Shown here in pieces: positions 39,804 to 51,550 of a DNA stretch of 64,000 nt; within the stretch, counting starts at the first letter, position 1; the number at the start of each line of letters is the position of its first letter. The notes under the pieces were generated by a model. That model was not told the origin of the DNA. It searched no databases and saw nothing but the letters and a program-made list of their open reading frames with translations. The position numbers and the translations under genes were made by a program. This DNA comes from Rhodocyclales bacterium (lineage in GTDB: Bacteria > Pseudomonadota > Gammaproteobacteria > Burkholderiales > Rhodocyclaceae). Location: positions 34,850 to 98,849 of the forward strand of contig JACRIY010000084.1 in NCBI GenBank assembly GCA_016235805.1, written 5' to 3'.

Positions 39804-40356
39804 GTCGAGCTCCAAACAAGGTAAGGCAAGCCACTGTAGCGCATGAGTGCTACAGGGCGCGAACGGCGAGTTCGCAAGGTTTGGGTTTGGCGAGACGGCG
39901 CATCCAGGCAATCGTTGCCGCCATGGATGTCCATCGGCGATCGTGGCGAAATGCTGCCAATGTTGCCGGGAGTTCTGGTGGGCAATTTGGACTGCATCCG
40001 GCCATGGCCTGCCGCTCGGACCTTTTGTCCATAGCCGACGTTGAGGCGGATAACGAACCCGCAAGCGGCCGTTCAATCGGCGCCGCAGATCTCGTCCGTT
40101 GAAGTTATGGCTATGCCGTTACCATTGAGCGACTTCACTCCATTGTAGGTGATCAATCCAGAGTTTGCGAACTCCGGTCATTGAGCTTTTGGTGGATTGC
40201 CCATCGCTAGGTTGTGGTTGTTAATCCTGTATGAAGGTATAGGGTGAATGGGTTCGCTTGAAAGCGCCATGCTCCCTCAGCGAATAACCACGGGTTCGCG
40301 GCCAATCGGGTTCCCTAAATATCGCTGGTTGAACTCTCAATTTAGGATGATCCACA
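39804..40356. other. 553-bp intergenic region of lower GC, no gene seen
   Basis: No reading frame here looks real: short frames on both strands overlap each other and have no ribosome site. The region holds the antitoxin operator (39834-39855) and is visibly less GC-rich than the flanks from about 40090 on. It may be a remnant of transferred DNA; no direct repeats or integrase were found. Confidence 0.5.
39834..39855 (-). promoter_or_regulatory. Inverted repeat, probable antitoxin operator
   Basis: CTGTAGC and GCTACAG are separated by 8 bases, 31 bp before the antitoxin start. Arms of 7 bp on one helical face fit binding of an RHH dimer pair. Autoregulation is inferred. Confidence 0.55.
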
Positions 40357-41403
40357 ATGCCGAAATTCTCGCTGTTGGATTCGCGTACTGCTCGCTCGCT
40401 ACATGTGATATTTGGAATAGCGACACTGCTATTGCTGGCCACCGGCCCGGCATTGGCAACCGAAGCCGGCTTGCGCCAATTCGACGCCCGAGCTCAGAGC
40501 AGCGGCCAAGAGCCAGTTCATGTTGCGCTTTTCTATCCCACGCAAGACAGCGCCAGGTCGATCCCGATGGGGCCGTTCACGCCCGCAGTCGCCATCAACG
40601 GCAAGCCGGATGCAAACGTCAAAGGCTTGATAGTGTTGAGTCATGGCACCGCCGGTGCCGAGCTGAACCACACCGGTCTTGCCGAAGCGCTGGCAAAAAA
40701 TGGCTATCTGGTAGCTGCTATCAAGCACCCGGGTGACAATTGGCAAGACCAGTCGCTGTTTAGCGTGCCGGGAGGCTACTACTTTAGTGAGCGTCCCCGG
40801 CAAGCGTCACGGGTGATTGACGCGATTTTGAGCGACCCTGAATGGAAGCAGCGCATTCCCGTCGATGCTCACGGTCCGCGCGTCGGCGCGGTGGGCCACT
40901 CAGCCGGTGGCTACACCGTATTGGCCCTCGCCGGCGGCACCCCTGACCGCATGCGCGTCGTCAATCATTGCAAAATGGACAGCGATGACCCCATTTTCTG
41001 TTCGATGGGGAGGCGGGTGACGACTGGCGGTGCCGAGGAAGTATCGTTCGAAGGATTGCGGGATTCACGCGTGCGCGCCGTCGCAGCGCTGGCGCCAATG
41101 GGTGTGGTGTTCAGCGCAGAGTCACTTGCGGCAATCAGTATTCCGACGACCATCTATGCCGGCGAAAAGGACACCTATCTGGTACCCCGTTACCACGCCG
41201 AGTGGGTGCGGCAGAACGTCGTCAAAGCGGAATACCACGTGATTCAAAACGCTGGCCATTACGCCTTCATGGACACGCCAAGCATGCCCATCCCGTCGCC
41301 GGATGGCGATGTTGGTGCCAACCCGGCGGGCTTTGATCGGGCCGCATTTTTGAAGCAGCTGGCGGCCACGCTGAATCATTTTTTTGACCGCGCTATCCAG
41401 TAG
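40357..41403 (+). CDS. Secreted alpha/beta hydrolase (dienelactone hydrolase/PAF-acetylhydrolase-like)
   Basis: A 348-aa exported enzyme. Signal peptide: HVIFGIATLLLLATGPALA. Catalytic features: oxyanion turn IVLSHGTAGAELN, nucleophile GAVGHSAGGYTVLAL (Ser near residue 184), acid probably in YAGEKDTYLVP and His in VIQNAGHYAFMDTP. The type is seen in putative lipases/dienelactone hydrolases of environmental bacteria; substrate unknown. Codon use is less GC-biased than the neighbours and it stands alone, consistent with horizontal acquisition. Confidence 0.78.
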   Translation: MPKFSLLDSRTARSLHVIFGIATLLLLATGPALATEAGLRQFDARAQSSGQEPVHVALFYPTQDSARSIPMGPFTPAVAINGKPDANVKGLIVLSHGTAGAELNHTGLAEALAKNGYLVAAIKHPGDNWQDQSLFSVPGGYYFSERPRQASRVIDAILSDPEWKQRIPVDAHGPRVGAVGHSAGGYTVLALAGGTPDRMRVVNHCKMDSDDPIFCSMGRRVTTGGAEEVSFEGLRDSRVRAVAALAPMGVVFSAESLAAISIPTTIYAGEKDTYLVPRYHAEWVRQNVVKAEYHVIQNAGHYAFMDTPSMPIPSPDGDVGANPAGFDRAAFLKQLAATLNHFFDRAIQ

Positions 41404-41547
41404 CCGGTTGAATCCAAGATTCTTTGAGGGCTGGGCGCGAAAGTCCGTTCTCATTTTGTCCAGCTGACCGCTTCGGGCACCTAGCCGCCGTCCCGCCAGC
41501 GCCGTCCCATAGGGATACCGCCTCCGTCTCCGCCGGAGGCATAACTC

Positions 41548-44500
41548 TTAGCTTGCGCCTCGTCGGCCTTCGATCAGCGAATACACCGCGGGCACTACTA
41601 CCAGCGTCAGCAGGGTCGAGGAGATCATGCCGCCGATTACCGCGATCGATAGCGGTTGGTTGGTCTCGGCGCCGGCACCCAGGCCGAGCGCGGCGGGGAA
41701 GAGGGCGAGGATCACGGTGGCGGAGGTCATCATCACCGGCCGCATGCGGATCGGGCAGGCATTGCGTAACGCGGCGTCGACCGCCATGCCCTGTTCGCGG
41801 CGCTGGTTGGTGAGGTCCACCAGCAGGATCGAGTTCTTCGCTACCAGGCCGATCAGCAGCGTCAGGCCGATCATCGAGTAGATGTTCAGCGTGTGGCCGA
41901 AGATCCAAAGCGCGGCGATGCCGCCGACCACAGCCAGCGGCTGGGCGAGCATGACGATGGCCGGTTGCAGGAAGCTGTTGAACTGGCTCGCCAGCACCAT
42001 GTAGAGCAGCACCAGGGCGAGCCCAAAGGCGAAGCTCATGTACTTTTGCGTTTTGCCGAACTCTTCGGCCTGGCCGATCATCTTGATCTGGTAGCCGGCG
42101 GGCAGCAGTTCCGCCGCCGCCTGGCGCACCTGGACCACGGCGTCGCCGAGCGGGATCGAGGGCGTGCCGTAGAAGGTCGCCGCGTATTGCAGGTCGAAGC
42201 GGCCGATCACCGCGGGGCCGAGCTTCTCCTCGAAGCGCGCCACGGAATCCAGGCGCACCAGCTTGCCGTCGCGGTTGCGCAGGAAGATGCGCGAGAGGTC
42301 GCTGGGCTGCGTGAAGCTGCCTTCCTTGGCCTTGACGCGGATGTCATAGCGCTGGCCGTCGCCCGGCTCGTCGTTGAACTTGGCGATGTCCACGCCGCCG
42401 GTCAGCATGTTCACCGCCAGCGCGACGTCGGCGGTGGACAGGTTGGCGTTGGCGATGCGCAGCCGGTCGGGGCGGAACACCAGCTGCGGCAGGTCGAGCT
42501 GGATGTCGCTGTCGACGCGGCCGATGCCGGGCAGGGCGGCGAGCTTTTGCTGCAGCTCGCGCGAGAGGCGGCCGATCTCGTCGATGTTCTCGCCGGTGAG
42601 GACGAACTGCAACGGCTCGCCGCGCTGGCCGCCGCCGACGATGGCGAAGGGCGCGGCGAAGGCGCGCGCGCCGGGGATGGCGGCGAGGTCGCGGCGCACG
42701 TCGGCGATCACCTGCTGCTGGCTGCGCTTGCGGTCCTCGCGCGGCGCCATGCGCACCACCACTGTGCCCTGGTTGACCTGGCCGGCGGTGCCCAGGCCGA
42801 TCAGGGCGAATTCGGTGCGCACCTCGGGGTAGTTGTTGAGCACCGCCTCGACTTCGCGCAGCTTGCCGTCGGTGTAATCGATGCTGGAACCCAGCGGTGT
42901 GCGCAGCGAGACGCGGAAGCGGCCCTCGTCTTCGTCGGGGGTGAATGTCTTGCCGATGTTGATGAAGAAGAAGCTGCTGGCGGCGACGATCAGCGCGGTC
43001 AGCGCCACCACCCACCAGCGATGGGTCAGCGCTGATTCGAGCAGGCGGATGTAGATGCGGTCCAGGCCGCCGAGGATGCCGTCGAGCAGGTGGTAGATGC
43101 GCCCGTGCTGCTTTTCGACCTTGAGGTAGCGCGAGCAGAGCATGGGCGTCAGCGTGAGCGAGACGAACAGCGAAACCAGCACGCCGAAGGTGACCACCAC
43201 CGCAAATGAGCGGAAGAACTGGCCGAGCACGCCCTGCAGGAAGATCACCGGGGCGAAGATCGAGACCAGCGAGAGCGTCGCCGCGATCACCGCGAACACC
43301 ACTTCGCGGCTGCCGTTGATCGCGGCGGAAACCGGATCGGGATCGAGGTCCTCGCGATGGCGGAAGATGTTTTCCAGAACCACGATGGCATCGTCGACCA
43401 CCACGCCGATCAAGAGCAGCAGCGCCAGCATGGTCAGGGAATTCAGCGTGTAGCCGAAGAAGTAAATCACCGCGATGGCGCCCATCAGCGAGACCGGGAT
43501 CGCCACCGCCACGATCAGGGTCGAGCGCAGCGAGCGCAGGAAAAACCACACCACCAGCGCCGCCAGCAGGGTGCCCTCGATCAGGTGTTCCTTCAGCGAA
43601 TTGACGATTTCGAGGATGAACACGGCGTCGTTGGAGACGATGTTGATCTTCATCCCCGGCGGCAACTGCGGCTCGATTTCGTTCTCCAGCTTCGCCTTGA
43701 TGCGCTCGGCGATGGCCACGGTGTTGGCGTTGGCGACCTTGACCACGCCGAGGCCCACCGTCATCTCGCCGTTGAAGCGCGCCAGCTGGCGGTTGTCGGT
43801 GAGGCCGTCTTCCAGTTCGGCGATCTCGCGCAGGTGCACGGCGACACCGCTGCGCTGGGCGACGACGAGGCCGGCCAGGGCATCGAGCGTGTGGAATTCG
43901 AGGTCGAGCTTGACCAGGTGCTCGGTGGCCTGGCCGACGACGAAGCCGCCGGCCAGTTGCACATGCTCGCTGGCAAAGGCGTTGGCCACATCCTGCGCCG
44001 AGATCGCCAGCGCGGTCATGCGCTCGGGAATCAGGTTCACCCGGATGGTTCGATCGCGGCGGCCGCCGAGGCGCACCTCGCCGACGCCGTCGATGGTTTC
44101 GAGCTTCTTCTTGACCACGTTCAGCGCGTACTGGTTGAGCTGCTGCTGGGTGCGGTCGCCCTGCAGTGCCATCCAGAACATCGGCGAGGCATTGGTCTCG
44201 ACCTTGGCCACGATCGGCGGATCGACGTCCTTGGGCAGGCGGCGCAGCACCTGGTTAACCTTGGACTGCACCTCGTTGTAGGCGACGTCGACGTTCTTTT
44301 CCAGGCCGAAGGTGATGTTGATCACGGAGACGCCGGGCGACGAGGTGGACTGGATGTGCTCGATGCCCGGTACGCTGTTCACCGAACCCTCGATCAGGTT
44401 GGTGACGCTGGCATCGACGATGTCCGGGTTGGCGCCCTTCAGCGTGGTGGTGACCGAGACCACCGGAAATTCGATGTAGGGCAGCCGGTCCATGCCGATG

Positions 44501-44592
44501 CGGCTGAAGGAGATGACGCCGAACAGCACCAGCACGGCGTTCAGCATCCACGCCAGGACGTGGCGCTTGACCGATAGCTCGGGCAGGGTCAT
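41548..44592 (-). CDS. RND efflux transporter permease (HAE1/AcrB superfamily)
   Basis: A 1014-aa proton-driven exporter of the inner membrane. N-terminal [20 protein letters not shown] precedes helix 1; the periplasmic porter domains and two six-helix bundles follow. Proton-relay Asp residues are in [40 protein letters not shown] ends the first bundle. Substrates are not inferable. It overlaps the adaptor gene by 4 bp. No outer-membrane factor is encoded nearby, so a separately encoded TolC-like channel is presumably used. Confidence 0.92.
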   Translation of the reverse strand: MTLPELSVKRHVLAWMLNAVLVLFGVISFSRIGMDRLPYIEFPVVSVTTTLKGANPDIVDASVTNLIEGSVNSVPGIEHIQSTSSPGVSVINITFGLEKNVDVAYNEVQSKVNQVLRRLPKDVDPPIVAKVETNASPMFWMALQGDRTQQQLNQYALNVVKKKLETIDGVGEVRLGGRRDRTIRVNLIPERMTALAISAQDVANAFASEHVQLAGGFVVGQATEHLVKLDLEFHTLDALAGLVVAQRSGVAVHLREIAELEDGLTDNRQLARFNGEMTVGLGVVKVANANTVAIAERIKAKLENEIEPQLPPGMKINIVSNDAVFILEIVNSLKEHLIEGTLLAALVVWFFLRSLRSTLIVAVAIPVSLMGAIAVIYFFGYTLNSLTMLALLLLIGVVVDDAIVVLENIFRHREDLDPDPVSAAINGSREVVFAVIAATLSLVSIFAPVIFLQGVLGQFFRSFAVVVTFGVLVSLFVSLTLTPMLCSRYLKVEKQHGRIYHLLDGILGGLDRIYIRLLESALTHRWWVVALTALIVAASSFFFINIGKTFTPDEDEGRFRVSLRTPLGSSIDYTDGKLREVEAVLNNYPEVRTEFALIGLGTAGQVNQGTVVVRMAPREDRKRSQQQVIADVRRDLAAIPGARAFAAPFAIVGGGQRGEPLQFVLTGENIDEIGRLSRELQQKLAALPGIGRVDSDIQLDLPQLVFRPDRLRIANANLSTADVALAVNMLTGGVDIAKFNDEPGDGQRYDIRVKAKEGSFTQPSDLSRIFLRNRDGKLVRLDSVARFEEKLGPAVIGRFDLQYAATFYGTPSIPLGDAVVQVRQAAAELLPAGYQIKMIGQAEEFGKTQKYMSFAFGLALVLLYMVLASQFNSFLQPAIVMLAQPLAVVGGIAALWIFGHTLNIYSMIGLTLLIGLVAKNSILLVDLTNQRREQGMAVDAALRNACPIRMRPVMMTSATVILALFPAALGLGAGAETNQPLSIAVIGGMISSTLLTLVVVPAVYSLIEGRRGAS

Positions 44593-45799
44593 TTCGCTTC
44601 GGGCTTGGCGGCTACTTCGGGCTTCTGCGCCGTGGCGTCAGCGCCGGCGCGCTGCGTCCCTTCGGGAACTTTTGAAGTGGCGGCGGGATCCCTCGGCGCT
44701 CCGCCCTTGCCACCCGGCTTGGCCGGTTCCTTGATTCCCACCAGCGCGTTGTTGGTGAGGAAGCCGGCGCCGTCGAGCGCCACCGTTTCGCCGCCGGCGA
44801 GGCCTTCGAGGATCTCGACGCGGCCGCCGCGCTTGGCGCCGGCCTTGACCACTTTCTGCTGCGCGCGCTTCTGGCCGTCGACCTCGGCGATGACATACAC
44901 CACCTTGCCCGCCGGACGCAGCACCACGCTTTGCTCGGGCACCGTCAGGGCGGTGGCCTTGGCGGCGATGCGCACCGTGGCATTCACCGTGCCGCCGCCG
45001 CGCAGCAAACCCTCGCGGTTGTCGATGTCGGCCAGCACGTCGAGCGTGCGGCTGCCTTCGACGATGCCGGGGCGGATCTCGTGGATGCGGCTTTCGAACA
45101 CCTTGCCCGGCGCCAGCGGCGAGGTCATGCTCACGGCCTGGCCGGGCTTGAGGCGCGTCGCTGCATGCTCCGGGAAGGGCAGGTGCGCGCGCAACTTGTG
45201 CGGGGCGACCAGCTGGAACATCGGGTCGCCGACCTTGACGTAGTCGCCGGGGGCGACGATCTGGACTTCGACGATGCCGTCGAGCGGGGAGGTGACGCGG
45301 GTCTTTCCCATCGCACGGCGGCTGTTCTCGGCGCGGGCGCGGGCGGCGGCCAATTGCTCGTTGACGGCGGTGCGCTGCGCGGCGATGTCCTCGCCGGCGT
45401 TCTTCGACAGGAAGCCCTTCGCGACCAGCGCCTGCTGCCGTTCCAGCAGGCGATCCTGCTGCGTTGCCAGGGCCTCGAGCCGCCGGGAATCGGCTTCGTC
45501 GGCGCGATTGGCCAGGGTCGTGTCGCCGGCGTCGATCACGGCCAGCAATTCCCCTTTCTTCACGCGCTGCCCGGTGCGGGCCAGGACCTGCACCACGCGC
45601 CCCGGAACTTCGGCGCCCACTTTGGGATCGGCCAGCACTTCCAGGGTGCCGAGCGTCTCTTCCACCACTTCGAATTCGCCGCTGCCGACCTGGGTCACGG
45701 TGATCAGCGCCGGGGGCGGCCCAGCCTTCTTTTCCTCTACCTTCTGGCCGCAGGCAGCGAGCAGGAGGAGGGCAAGGCCGGCGGCGAATGTCTTTTGCA

Positions 45800-45803
<4 letters not shown>
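44589..45803 (-). CDS. RND efflux periplasmic adaptor (membrane fusion) lipoprotein
   Basis: A 404-aa adaptor. Lipobox LLLAACG near residue 18 marks lipidation. Domains: barrel-sandwich half ([20 protein letters not shown]), an alpha-hairpin ([20 protein letters not shown]), then the second half [20 protein letters not shown] and the beta-barrel. The C-terminus is an extra about 45-residue Lys/Pro/Ala-rich tail ([20 protein letters not shown]) partly overlapping a degenerate R1 copy. The ATG overlaps the lysA stop. Confidence 0.9.
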
Positions 45804-47073
<1,270 letters not shown>

Positions 47074-47077
<4 letters not shown>

Positions 47078-47262
47078 TGGCGCGGCTCGGCGGTTGCCAG
47101 CGCCAGCGCTTGCGGCGATTCCACCGAGGACGGCACGGGCAAGGCGGCGGCCTTTGCCGGCGGCTGCGGCTGCGGCGGCAGCGTCAGGGGAGTCTTGGTG
47201 CCGCAAGCGGAGAGCGTGGTCAGCAAGGCCAGAACGGCGAACAATGGTGTAATCGGACGCAT
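47074..47262 (-). CDS. lptM: LptM-type small lipoprotein
   Basis: A 62-aa lipoprotein. Signal MRPITPLFAVLALLTTLSAC has lipobox LSAC; the mature part begins CGTKTPLTLPP, the short C-G-x-K-x-P-L-x-x-P motif of LptM (YifL), which helps LptD oxidative maturation in E. coli. The remainder is Pro/Ala-rich and unstructured. Position directly before lysA, with an ATGA overlap, is the standard proteobacterial context. Confidence 0.85.
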
Positions 47263-47366
47263 GGGTTTCGGGGAAAGAAGGCCGGGAACGGTAGTATATG
47301 CGGCGCACAGTGCCGGCGACATACTGCCCGTTTCCCGGCCTTGCCTTCCCCTGAAAGGAACACGCG

Positions 47367-47693
47367 ATGGACGAGCAGGAATTCATGACCGCGGCCGATG
47401 CCGAACTGGCGCGCATCGAAGCCGCGCTGGAGGCCGCGAGCGACAGCGGTGCCGCCGATTTCGACTATGAGCTGAAGGCCGGCGGCATCATCGAGATCGA
47501 ATTCGACAATGGTTCGAAAATCATCATCAATCGCCATGCCGCCGCGCGCGAGATATGGCTGGCGGCGAAATCCGGCGGTTTCCACTTCCGGCCCGATGGC
47601 GGGCGCTGGCTAGGCACCCGCGACGGTGAAGAACTGATGGTCGCGCTATCCCGCGCCGTGTCGCAGCAGGCCGGGACCAGCGTCAGGCTTTAA
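47367..47693 (+). CDS. cyaY: Iron-sulfur cluster assembly protein CyaY (frataxin)
   Basis: A 108-aa iron-binding modulator of Fe-S cluster assembly. The frataxin core is seen in ADFDYELKAGGIIEIEFDNG, SKIIINRHAAAREIWLAAKS and GGFHFRPDGGRWL. Acidic residues in the first helix (DEQEFMTAADAELARIEAAL) are the usual iron-binding ridge. AAAGGA precedes the ATG by 7 bases. It is divergent from lptM-lysA by 104 bp. Confidence 0.93.
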   Translation: MDEQEFMTAADAELARIEAALEAASDSGAADFDYELKAGGIIEIEFDNGSKIIINRHAAAREIWLAAKSGGFHFRPDGGRWLGTRDGEELMVALSRAVSQQAGTSVRL

Positions 47694-47710
47694 CGTAAAA
47701 CATCTCGTTC

Positions 47711-47781
47711 GAAGCGGTGGGTGATTGTCGAGCGATGCGAGCTGAATAGTAGCCCCGCCTTGGGGCGGGGACGGGGGTGGG
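47711..47781. repeat. Dispersed repeat family R3, copy 2, with strong G-quadruplex motif
   Basis: Located between the convergent ends of cyaY and mrcA. It matches 7463-7531 and ends in four G-runs, G4-C-G4-AC-G5-T-G6 (47762-47784). Loops are 1-2 bases, the most stable type of G-quadruplex pattern. Transcripts of cyaY would carry the G-rich strand. Confidence 0.7.
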
Positions 47782-47855
47782 GGGCCTTCATTCGCCTTTC
47801 GCGTGTTTCATCGTCAGAGGGTGACACTCGGGGCGTTCGCTCGGGGTATTGAGCG

Positions 47856-50291
47856 TTAGGGCTTCTTCTCGGCCGGCTTGGTAGCGACCGGCTTGTCGGC
47901 TGCGGTTTTATCGCCAGCGGACTTTTCCGCCAGAGGCTTTTCACCCACCGGCTTTTCCACCAGCTTCGGCTTCGCATCCTGCACCGGCGCGGGTTCCTGC
48001 TCGGGCGTCTCCTTCTCCTCTTCTGCGGCAGGCGGGGCCGGCAGGTGTTCCTTGTAGACCAGTTCCTTGCCTGACTTGCCGGCAGGGTCGCTGGCGATGA
48101 TCGACACCAGTCCCTCTGGAACCTCGGGCCAGCTTTCGGGCACGCCTTTCAGGGCGTGCTCCATGTAGCCGATCCAGATCGGCAAGGCTGCCGCGCCGCC
48201 GGTCTCGCCGTTGCCCATGCGCTTGGGCTGGTCAAAGCCGATCCAGGCGATGCCGACCACCGTCGGCTGGTAGCCGCAGAACCAGGCGTCGATATAGTCG
48301 TTGGTAGTGCCGGTCTTTCCGGCCAAGTCGCCGCGCTTGAGCGCCGTGGCCGCCCGGGTCGCGGTGCCGCGGCGCACCACGTCATGCATCATGCTGTCCA
48401 TCAGCCACGCGTTGCGGGCGTCGATCGCGCGCAGGGATTCGTCGCCGGCCAGTGCCGGCTGGATCGCCGCCAGCACCGTTCCCTTGTCGTCGCGAATCTC
48501 GCGCACGATGTAGGGTTCGACGCGGTAACCGCCGTTGGCGAAAATCGAATAGGCGGCGAGCTGCTGCCAGGGCGTCACGGCACCTGCACCCAGCGCCAGC
48601 GTCAGGTAGGGCGGATGCTTGTCGGCGTCGAAGCCGAAGCGTGTCACGTAGTCCTGGGCGTAATGGGTGCCGATCGAGCGCAGCAGGCGGATCGAAACCA
48701 TGTTCTTCGACTTGGCGAGCGCCGTGCGCAGGCTCATCGGGCCCTCGTATTTGCCGTCGTAGTTCTTCGGCTGCCAGGCCTGGGAGCCGGTTTCCTCGGC
48801 GGAAATGGAGACGGGTTCGTCGGCGATCACCGAGGCCGGCGTGTAGCCTTTTTCCAGTCCCGCAGAATAGATGAAGGGCTTGAAGCTGGAGCCGGGCTGG
48901 CGCCAGGCCTGGGTGACGTGATTGAATTTGTTGCGATTGAAATCGAAGCCGCCGACCAGCGCACGGATCGCGCCATCGACCGGGCTGGCGGCGACGAAGG
49001 CGGCCTCCACCTCCGGCAGTTGGAGGATTTGCCATCCCTTGTCGAACTTTTGCACCCGGATCACCGCGCCGCGCCGCAGGCGCTTGTTCGGCGCGGCCTT
49101 GTCGTCCAGCATGCGGGCGGCGAATTTGAGACCCTCTTCGCCTATCTTGAGCAGTTCGCCGCCACGCAGGTAAGCGCGCACCTGCTTCGGCCCTGCTTCG
49201 AGGACGATCGCGGGCAGCAGGTCGTCGCTGTCATGGAAGTCCGTCAGCAGTTCTTCGAGTTCCTCGTCCTGGTCCGAAGTGATGTCCTTCATGTCGACGT
49301 AGGCCTCGGCGCCGCGATAGCCGTGGCGCCGGTCGTAATCCATTACGCCGCGCCGCAGCGCGAGATAGGCTGCCTGCTGTTCGGAGCGGTCGATGGTGGT
49401 GATGACATTCAGGCCGCGGCTGTAGGAATCGTCCGGGAAGCGCTCGACAGTGATCTGGCGCGCCATCTCCGCGACGTGTTCGGCATGCACGCCGAAGTCA
49501 TTGACGTCGCGCTTGACGCGCAGTGTCTCGGCCTGCGCCGCCTTCAACTGGGCATCGTCGATGAAGTGCAGTTCGTGCATGCGGCGCAGCACGTAACGCT
49601 GGCGCAATTGGGCACGCTTCGGATTGGCGACCGGATTGAATGCGGAGGGCGCTTTGGGCAGGCCGGCCAGCATGGCGGCCTCGGCGATGGTTATGTCCTT
49701 CAGCGCCTTGCCGAAATAGAATTGCGCCGCAGCCGAGAACCCGTAGGCACGCTGTCCGAGATAGATCTGGTTGAGGTAGATCTCCAGAATCTGGTCCTTT
49801 TCGAGATTGTTCTCGATTTTGAAAGCCAGTAACATCTCGTACAGTTTTCGGGTCAGGGTCTTTTCACTGGAAAGGAAAAAGTTGCGCGCCACCTGCATGG
49901 TGATGGTCGACGCCCCTTGCCGCTTGCCGCCGCCAACGAAATTCGAATACGCTGCGCGCAGCAAGCCCTGCGTGTCGATGCCGGGATGCTGGTAGAAGCG
50001 CTCGTCCTCGGCCGCGAGGATCGCCTGGGTCATGATGGCGGGAACGTCCTTGATGCGCGCAAAATTGCGTCGCTCCTCGCCGAATTCGCCGATAAGGTGC
50101 CCATCGCCCGAATAGATGCGCATGGGAATCTTCGGCTGGTAGTCGGTCAGTACTTCCACCGAGGGCAGTTGGGGGTAAGCAAGGATCAGCACGATCCCGG
50201 CCAACGCAACGACGCCGAGCACGGTGCCGCCGAGCACGAGCAGAAAGTACAGCAGCCAGCGGGCAGGAGCGTTGAAGGAGGGAATCGGCAC
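47856..50291 (-). CDS. mrcA: Penicillin-binding protein 1A (MrcA/PonA type)
   Basis: An 811-aa bifunctional peptidoglycan synthase anchored by one helix (LLYFLLVLGGTVLGVVALAG). Glycosyltransferase: AILAAEDERFYQHPGID, QGASTITMQVARNFFLS, EIYLNQIYLGQRAYG. An OB-like domain sits between. Transpeptidase: S-x-x-K in QPGSSFKPFIYSAG, S-x-N in LAKSKNMVSIR and K-T-G in AGKTGTTNDYIDAWF. The last about 50 residues are a Lys/Pro/Glu-rich repeat tail (GEKPLAEKSAGDKTAADKPV), longer than usual. Divergent from pilM, the standard betaproteobacterial layout. Confidence 0.95.
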   Translation of the reverse strand: MPIPSFNAPARWLLYFLLVLGGTVLGVVALAGIVLILAYPQLPSVEVLTDYQPKIPMRIYSGDGHLIGEFGEERRNFARIKDVPAIMTQAILAAEDERFYQHPGIDTQGLLRAAYSNFVGGGKRQGASTITMQVARNFFLSSEKTLTRKLYEMLLAFKIENNLEKDQILEIYLNQIYLGQRAYGFSAAAQFYFGKALKDITIAEAAMLAGLPKAPSAFNPVANPKRAQLRQRYVLRRMHELHFIDDAQLKAAQAETLRVKRDVNDFGVHAEHVAEMARQITVERFPDDSYSRGLNVITTIDRSEQQAAYLALRRGVMDYDRRHGYRGAEAYVDMKDITSDQDEELEELLTDFHDSDDLLPAIVLEAGPKQVRAYLRGGELLKIGEEGLKFAARMLDDKAAPNKRLRRGAVIRVQKFDKGWQILQLPEVEAAFVAASPVDGAIRALVGGFDFNRNKFNHVTQAWRQPGSSFKPFIYSAGLEKGYTPASVIADEPVSISAEETGSQAWQPKNYDGKYEGPMSLRTALAKSKNMVSIRLLRSIGTHYAQDYVTRFGFDADKHPPYLTLALGAGAVTPWQQLAAYSIFANGGYRVEPYIVREIRDDKGTVLAAIQPALAGDESLRAIDARNAWLMDSMMHDVVRRGTATRAATALKRGDLAGKTGTTNDYIDAWFCGYQPTVVGIAWIGFDQPKRMGNGETGGAAALPIWIGYMEHALKGVPESWPEVPEGLVSIIASDPAGKSGKELVYKEHLPAPPAAEEEKETPEQEPAPVQDAKPKLVEKPVGEKPLAEKSAGDKTAADKPVATKPAEKKP

Positions 50292-50375
50292 GAAATGAGG
50301 GGCGGGAGGCGGCGCGAAGAATTATAGCTGTGGCGCTGAAGAGACGCTGCCACCGTGGATTCTTAATAATTTTGC

Positions 50376-50404
50376 TTTACAGTCGATATAGTTGCTGCTA
50401 GCAT
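50376..50404 (+). promoter_or_regulatory. Predicted sigma-70 promoter of the pilMNOPQ operon
   Basis: TTTACA (50376-50381) and TAGCAT (50399-50404) are 17 bases apart, 54 bases before the pilM TTG. The surrounding 167-bp mrcA/pilM interval is AT-rich relative to the window. Sequence-based prediction only. Confidence 0.45.
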
Positions 50405-50458
50405 CTGAAGTAAATTATCCGTATAGCTTGTAACGCAATATTTTTAAAGGAAAATCCT

Positions 50459-51550
50459 TTGCAGATCGATGTCTCGGCCCTGAAGTCGATCTTTAACCCG
50501 AAGCTTCGTCCGCTGATCGGGGTCGACATCAGTTCGACCGCGGTAAAGATGGTCGAACTGGTGGATGGCGGCAAGGGGCAGCCGCGTGTCGAGCGGTACG
50601 CCATTGAACCCCTGCCCAAGGATGCCGTAGTCGACGGCAACCTCGCGTCGGTCGATGCCGTTTCCGAGACCATCCTGCGGTGCTGGAAGCGCCTTGGCAC
50701 GTCCACCCGCTATGTGGCTCTGGCGTTGCCGACCGCAGCAGTCATCACCAAGAAGATCACGTTGCCGGCCAGCTTGCGCGAACAGGAGATGGAGGTGCAG
50801 GTCGAGTCCGAAGCCAACCAGTACATCCCTTTTGCGCTGGAAGAGGTCAATCTCGACTTCCAGGTCATCGGCCCGGCACCGTCGAGCCCGGATGATGTCG
50901 AGGTGCTGCTGGCGGCTTCGCGCAAGGAAAAGGTCGAGGACCGCGTGGCGGCCGCCGAGGTAGCCGAACTCAAGCCGGTGGTCATGGACGTTGAGGCATA
51001 CGCGACCCAGGCCGCCTATGAACTGGTCACGATGCAGCTGCCACAGGGCGGCGCCGGACAGATCGTTGCCCTGGTCGACGTAGGTGCCTCCGCCATGAAG
51101 GTCACCATTACCAAGGACAACCAGCAACTCTATGCGCGCGAACAGGCTTTCGGCGGTTCGCAATTGACCGACGAGATCATGCGCGCCTACGGCATGGGCG
51201 CGGAAGAGGCCGAGAACCTCAAGCGTTCCGGTACCCCGCCCGACAACTACGAAGCAGAAATACTGCACCCCTTCATCGAGAACATGGCGCAGGAAGTTGC
51301 ACGTGCCCTGCAGTTCTTCTTCACATCGACACCGCACAACGAAGTGCATCACATCATCCTCGCCGGTGGTTCGGCGCTGATTCCGGGCGTCGCGGAAATC
51401 GTGGGCCAGCGCACCAATGTGAATACCATCCTCGCCGATCCCTTTGCCGGAATGACCATTTCGCCGCGAATCCGGGCCAAGCAACTGGCCGCTGACGCAC
51501 CCTCGCTCATGGTGGCTTGCGGGCTCGCTTTAAGGAAGTTCGATCAATGA
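50459..51550 (+). CDS. pilM: Type IV pilus assembly protein PilM
   Basis: A 363-aa actin-like cytoplasmic protein that binds the N-terminus of PilN and links the alignment complex to the motor. Starts with TTG, preceded by AAAGGA. It opens LIGVDISSTAVKMVELVDGG, the phosphate-1 loop, followed by EANQYIPFALEEVNLDFQVI and a second ATP segment VALVDVGASAMKVTITKDNQ. HHIILAGGSALIPGVAEIVG is the adenosine motif. Overlaps pilN by 4 bp. Confidence 0.95.
   Translation: MQIDVSALKSIFNPKLRPLIGVDISSTAVKMVELVDGGKGQPRVERYAIEPLPKDAVVDGNLASVDAVSETILRCWKRLGTSTRYVALALPTAAVITKKITLPASLREQEMEVQVESEANQYIPFALEEVNLDFQVIGPAPSSPDDVEVLLAASRKEKVEDRVAAAEVAELKPVVMDVEAYATQAAYELVTMQLPQGGAGQIVALVDVGASAMKVTITKDNQQLYAREQAFGGSQLTDEIMRAYGMGAEEAENLKRSGTPPDNYEAEILHPFIENMAQEVARALQFFFTSTPHNEVHHIILAGGSALIPGVAEIVGQRTNVNTILADPFAGMTISPRIRAKQLAADAPSLMVACGLALRKFDQ

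Noticed and set aside
41404..41547. A small gene between the secreted hydrolase and the RND permease
   Set aside because: No frame with a start, ribosome site and sensible composition; the stretch seems to be only a convergent intergenic spacer.
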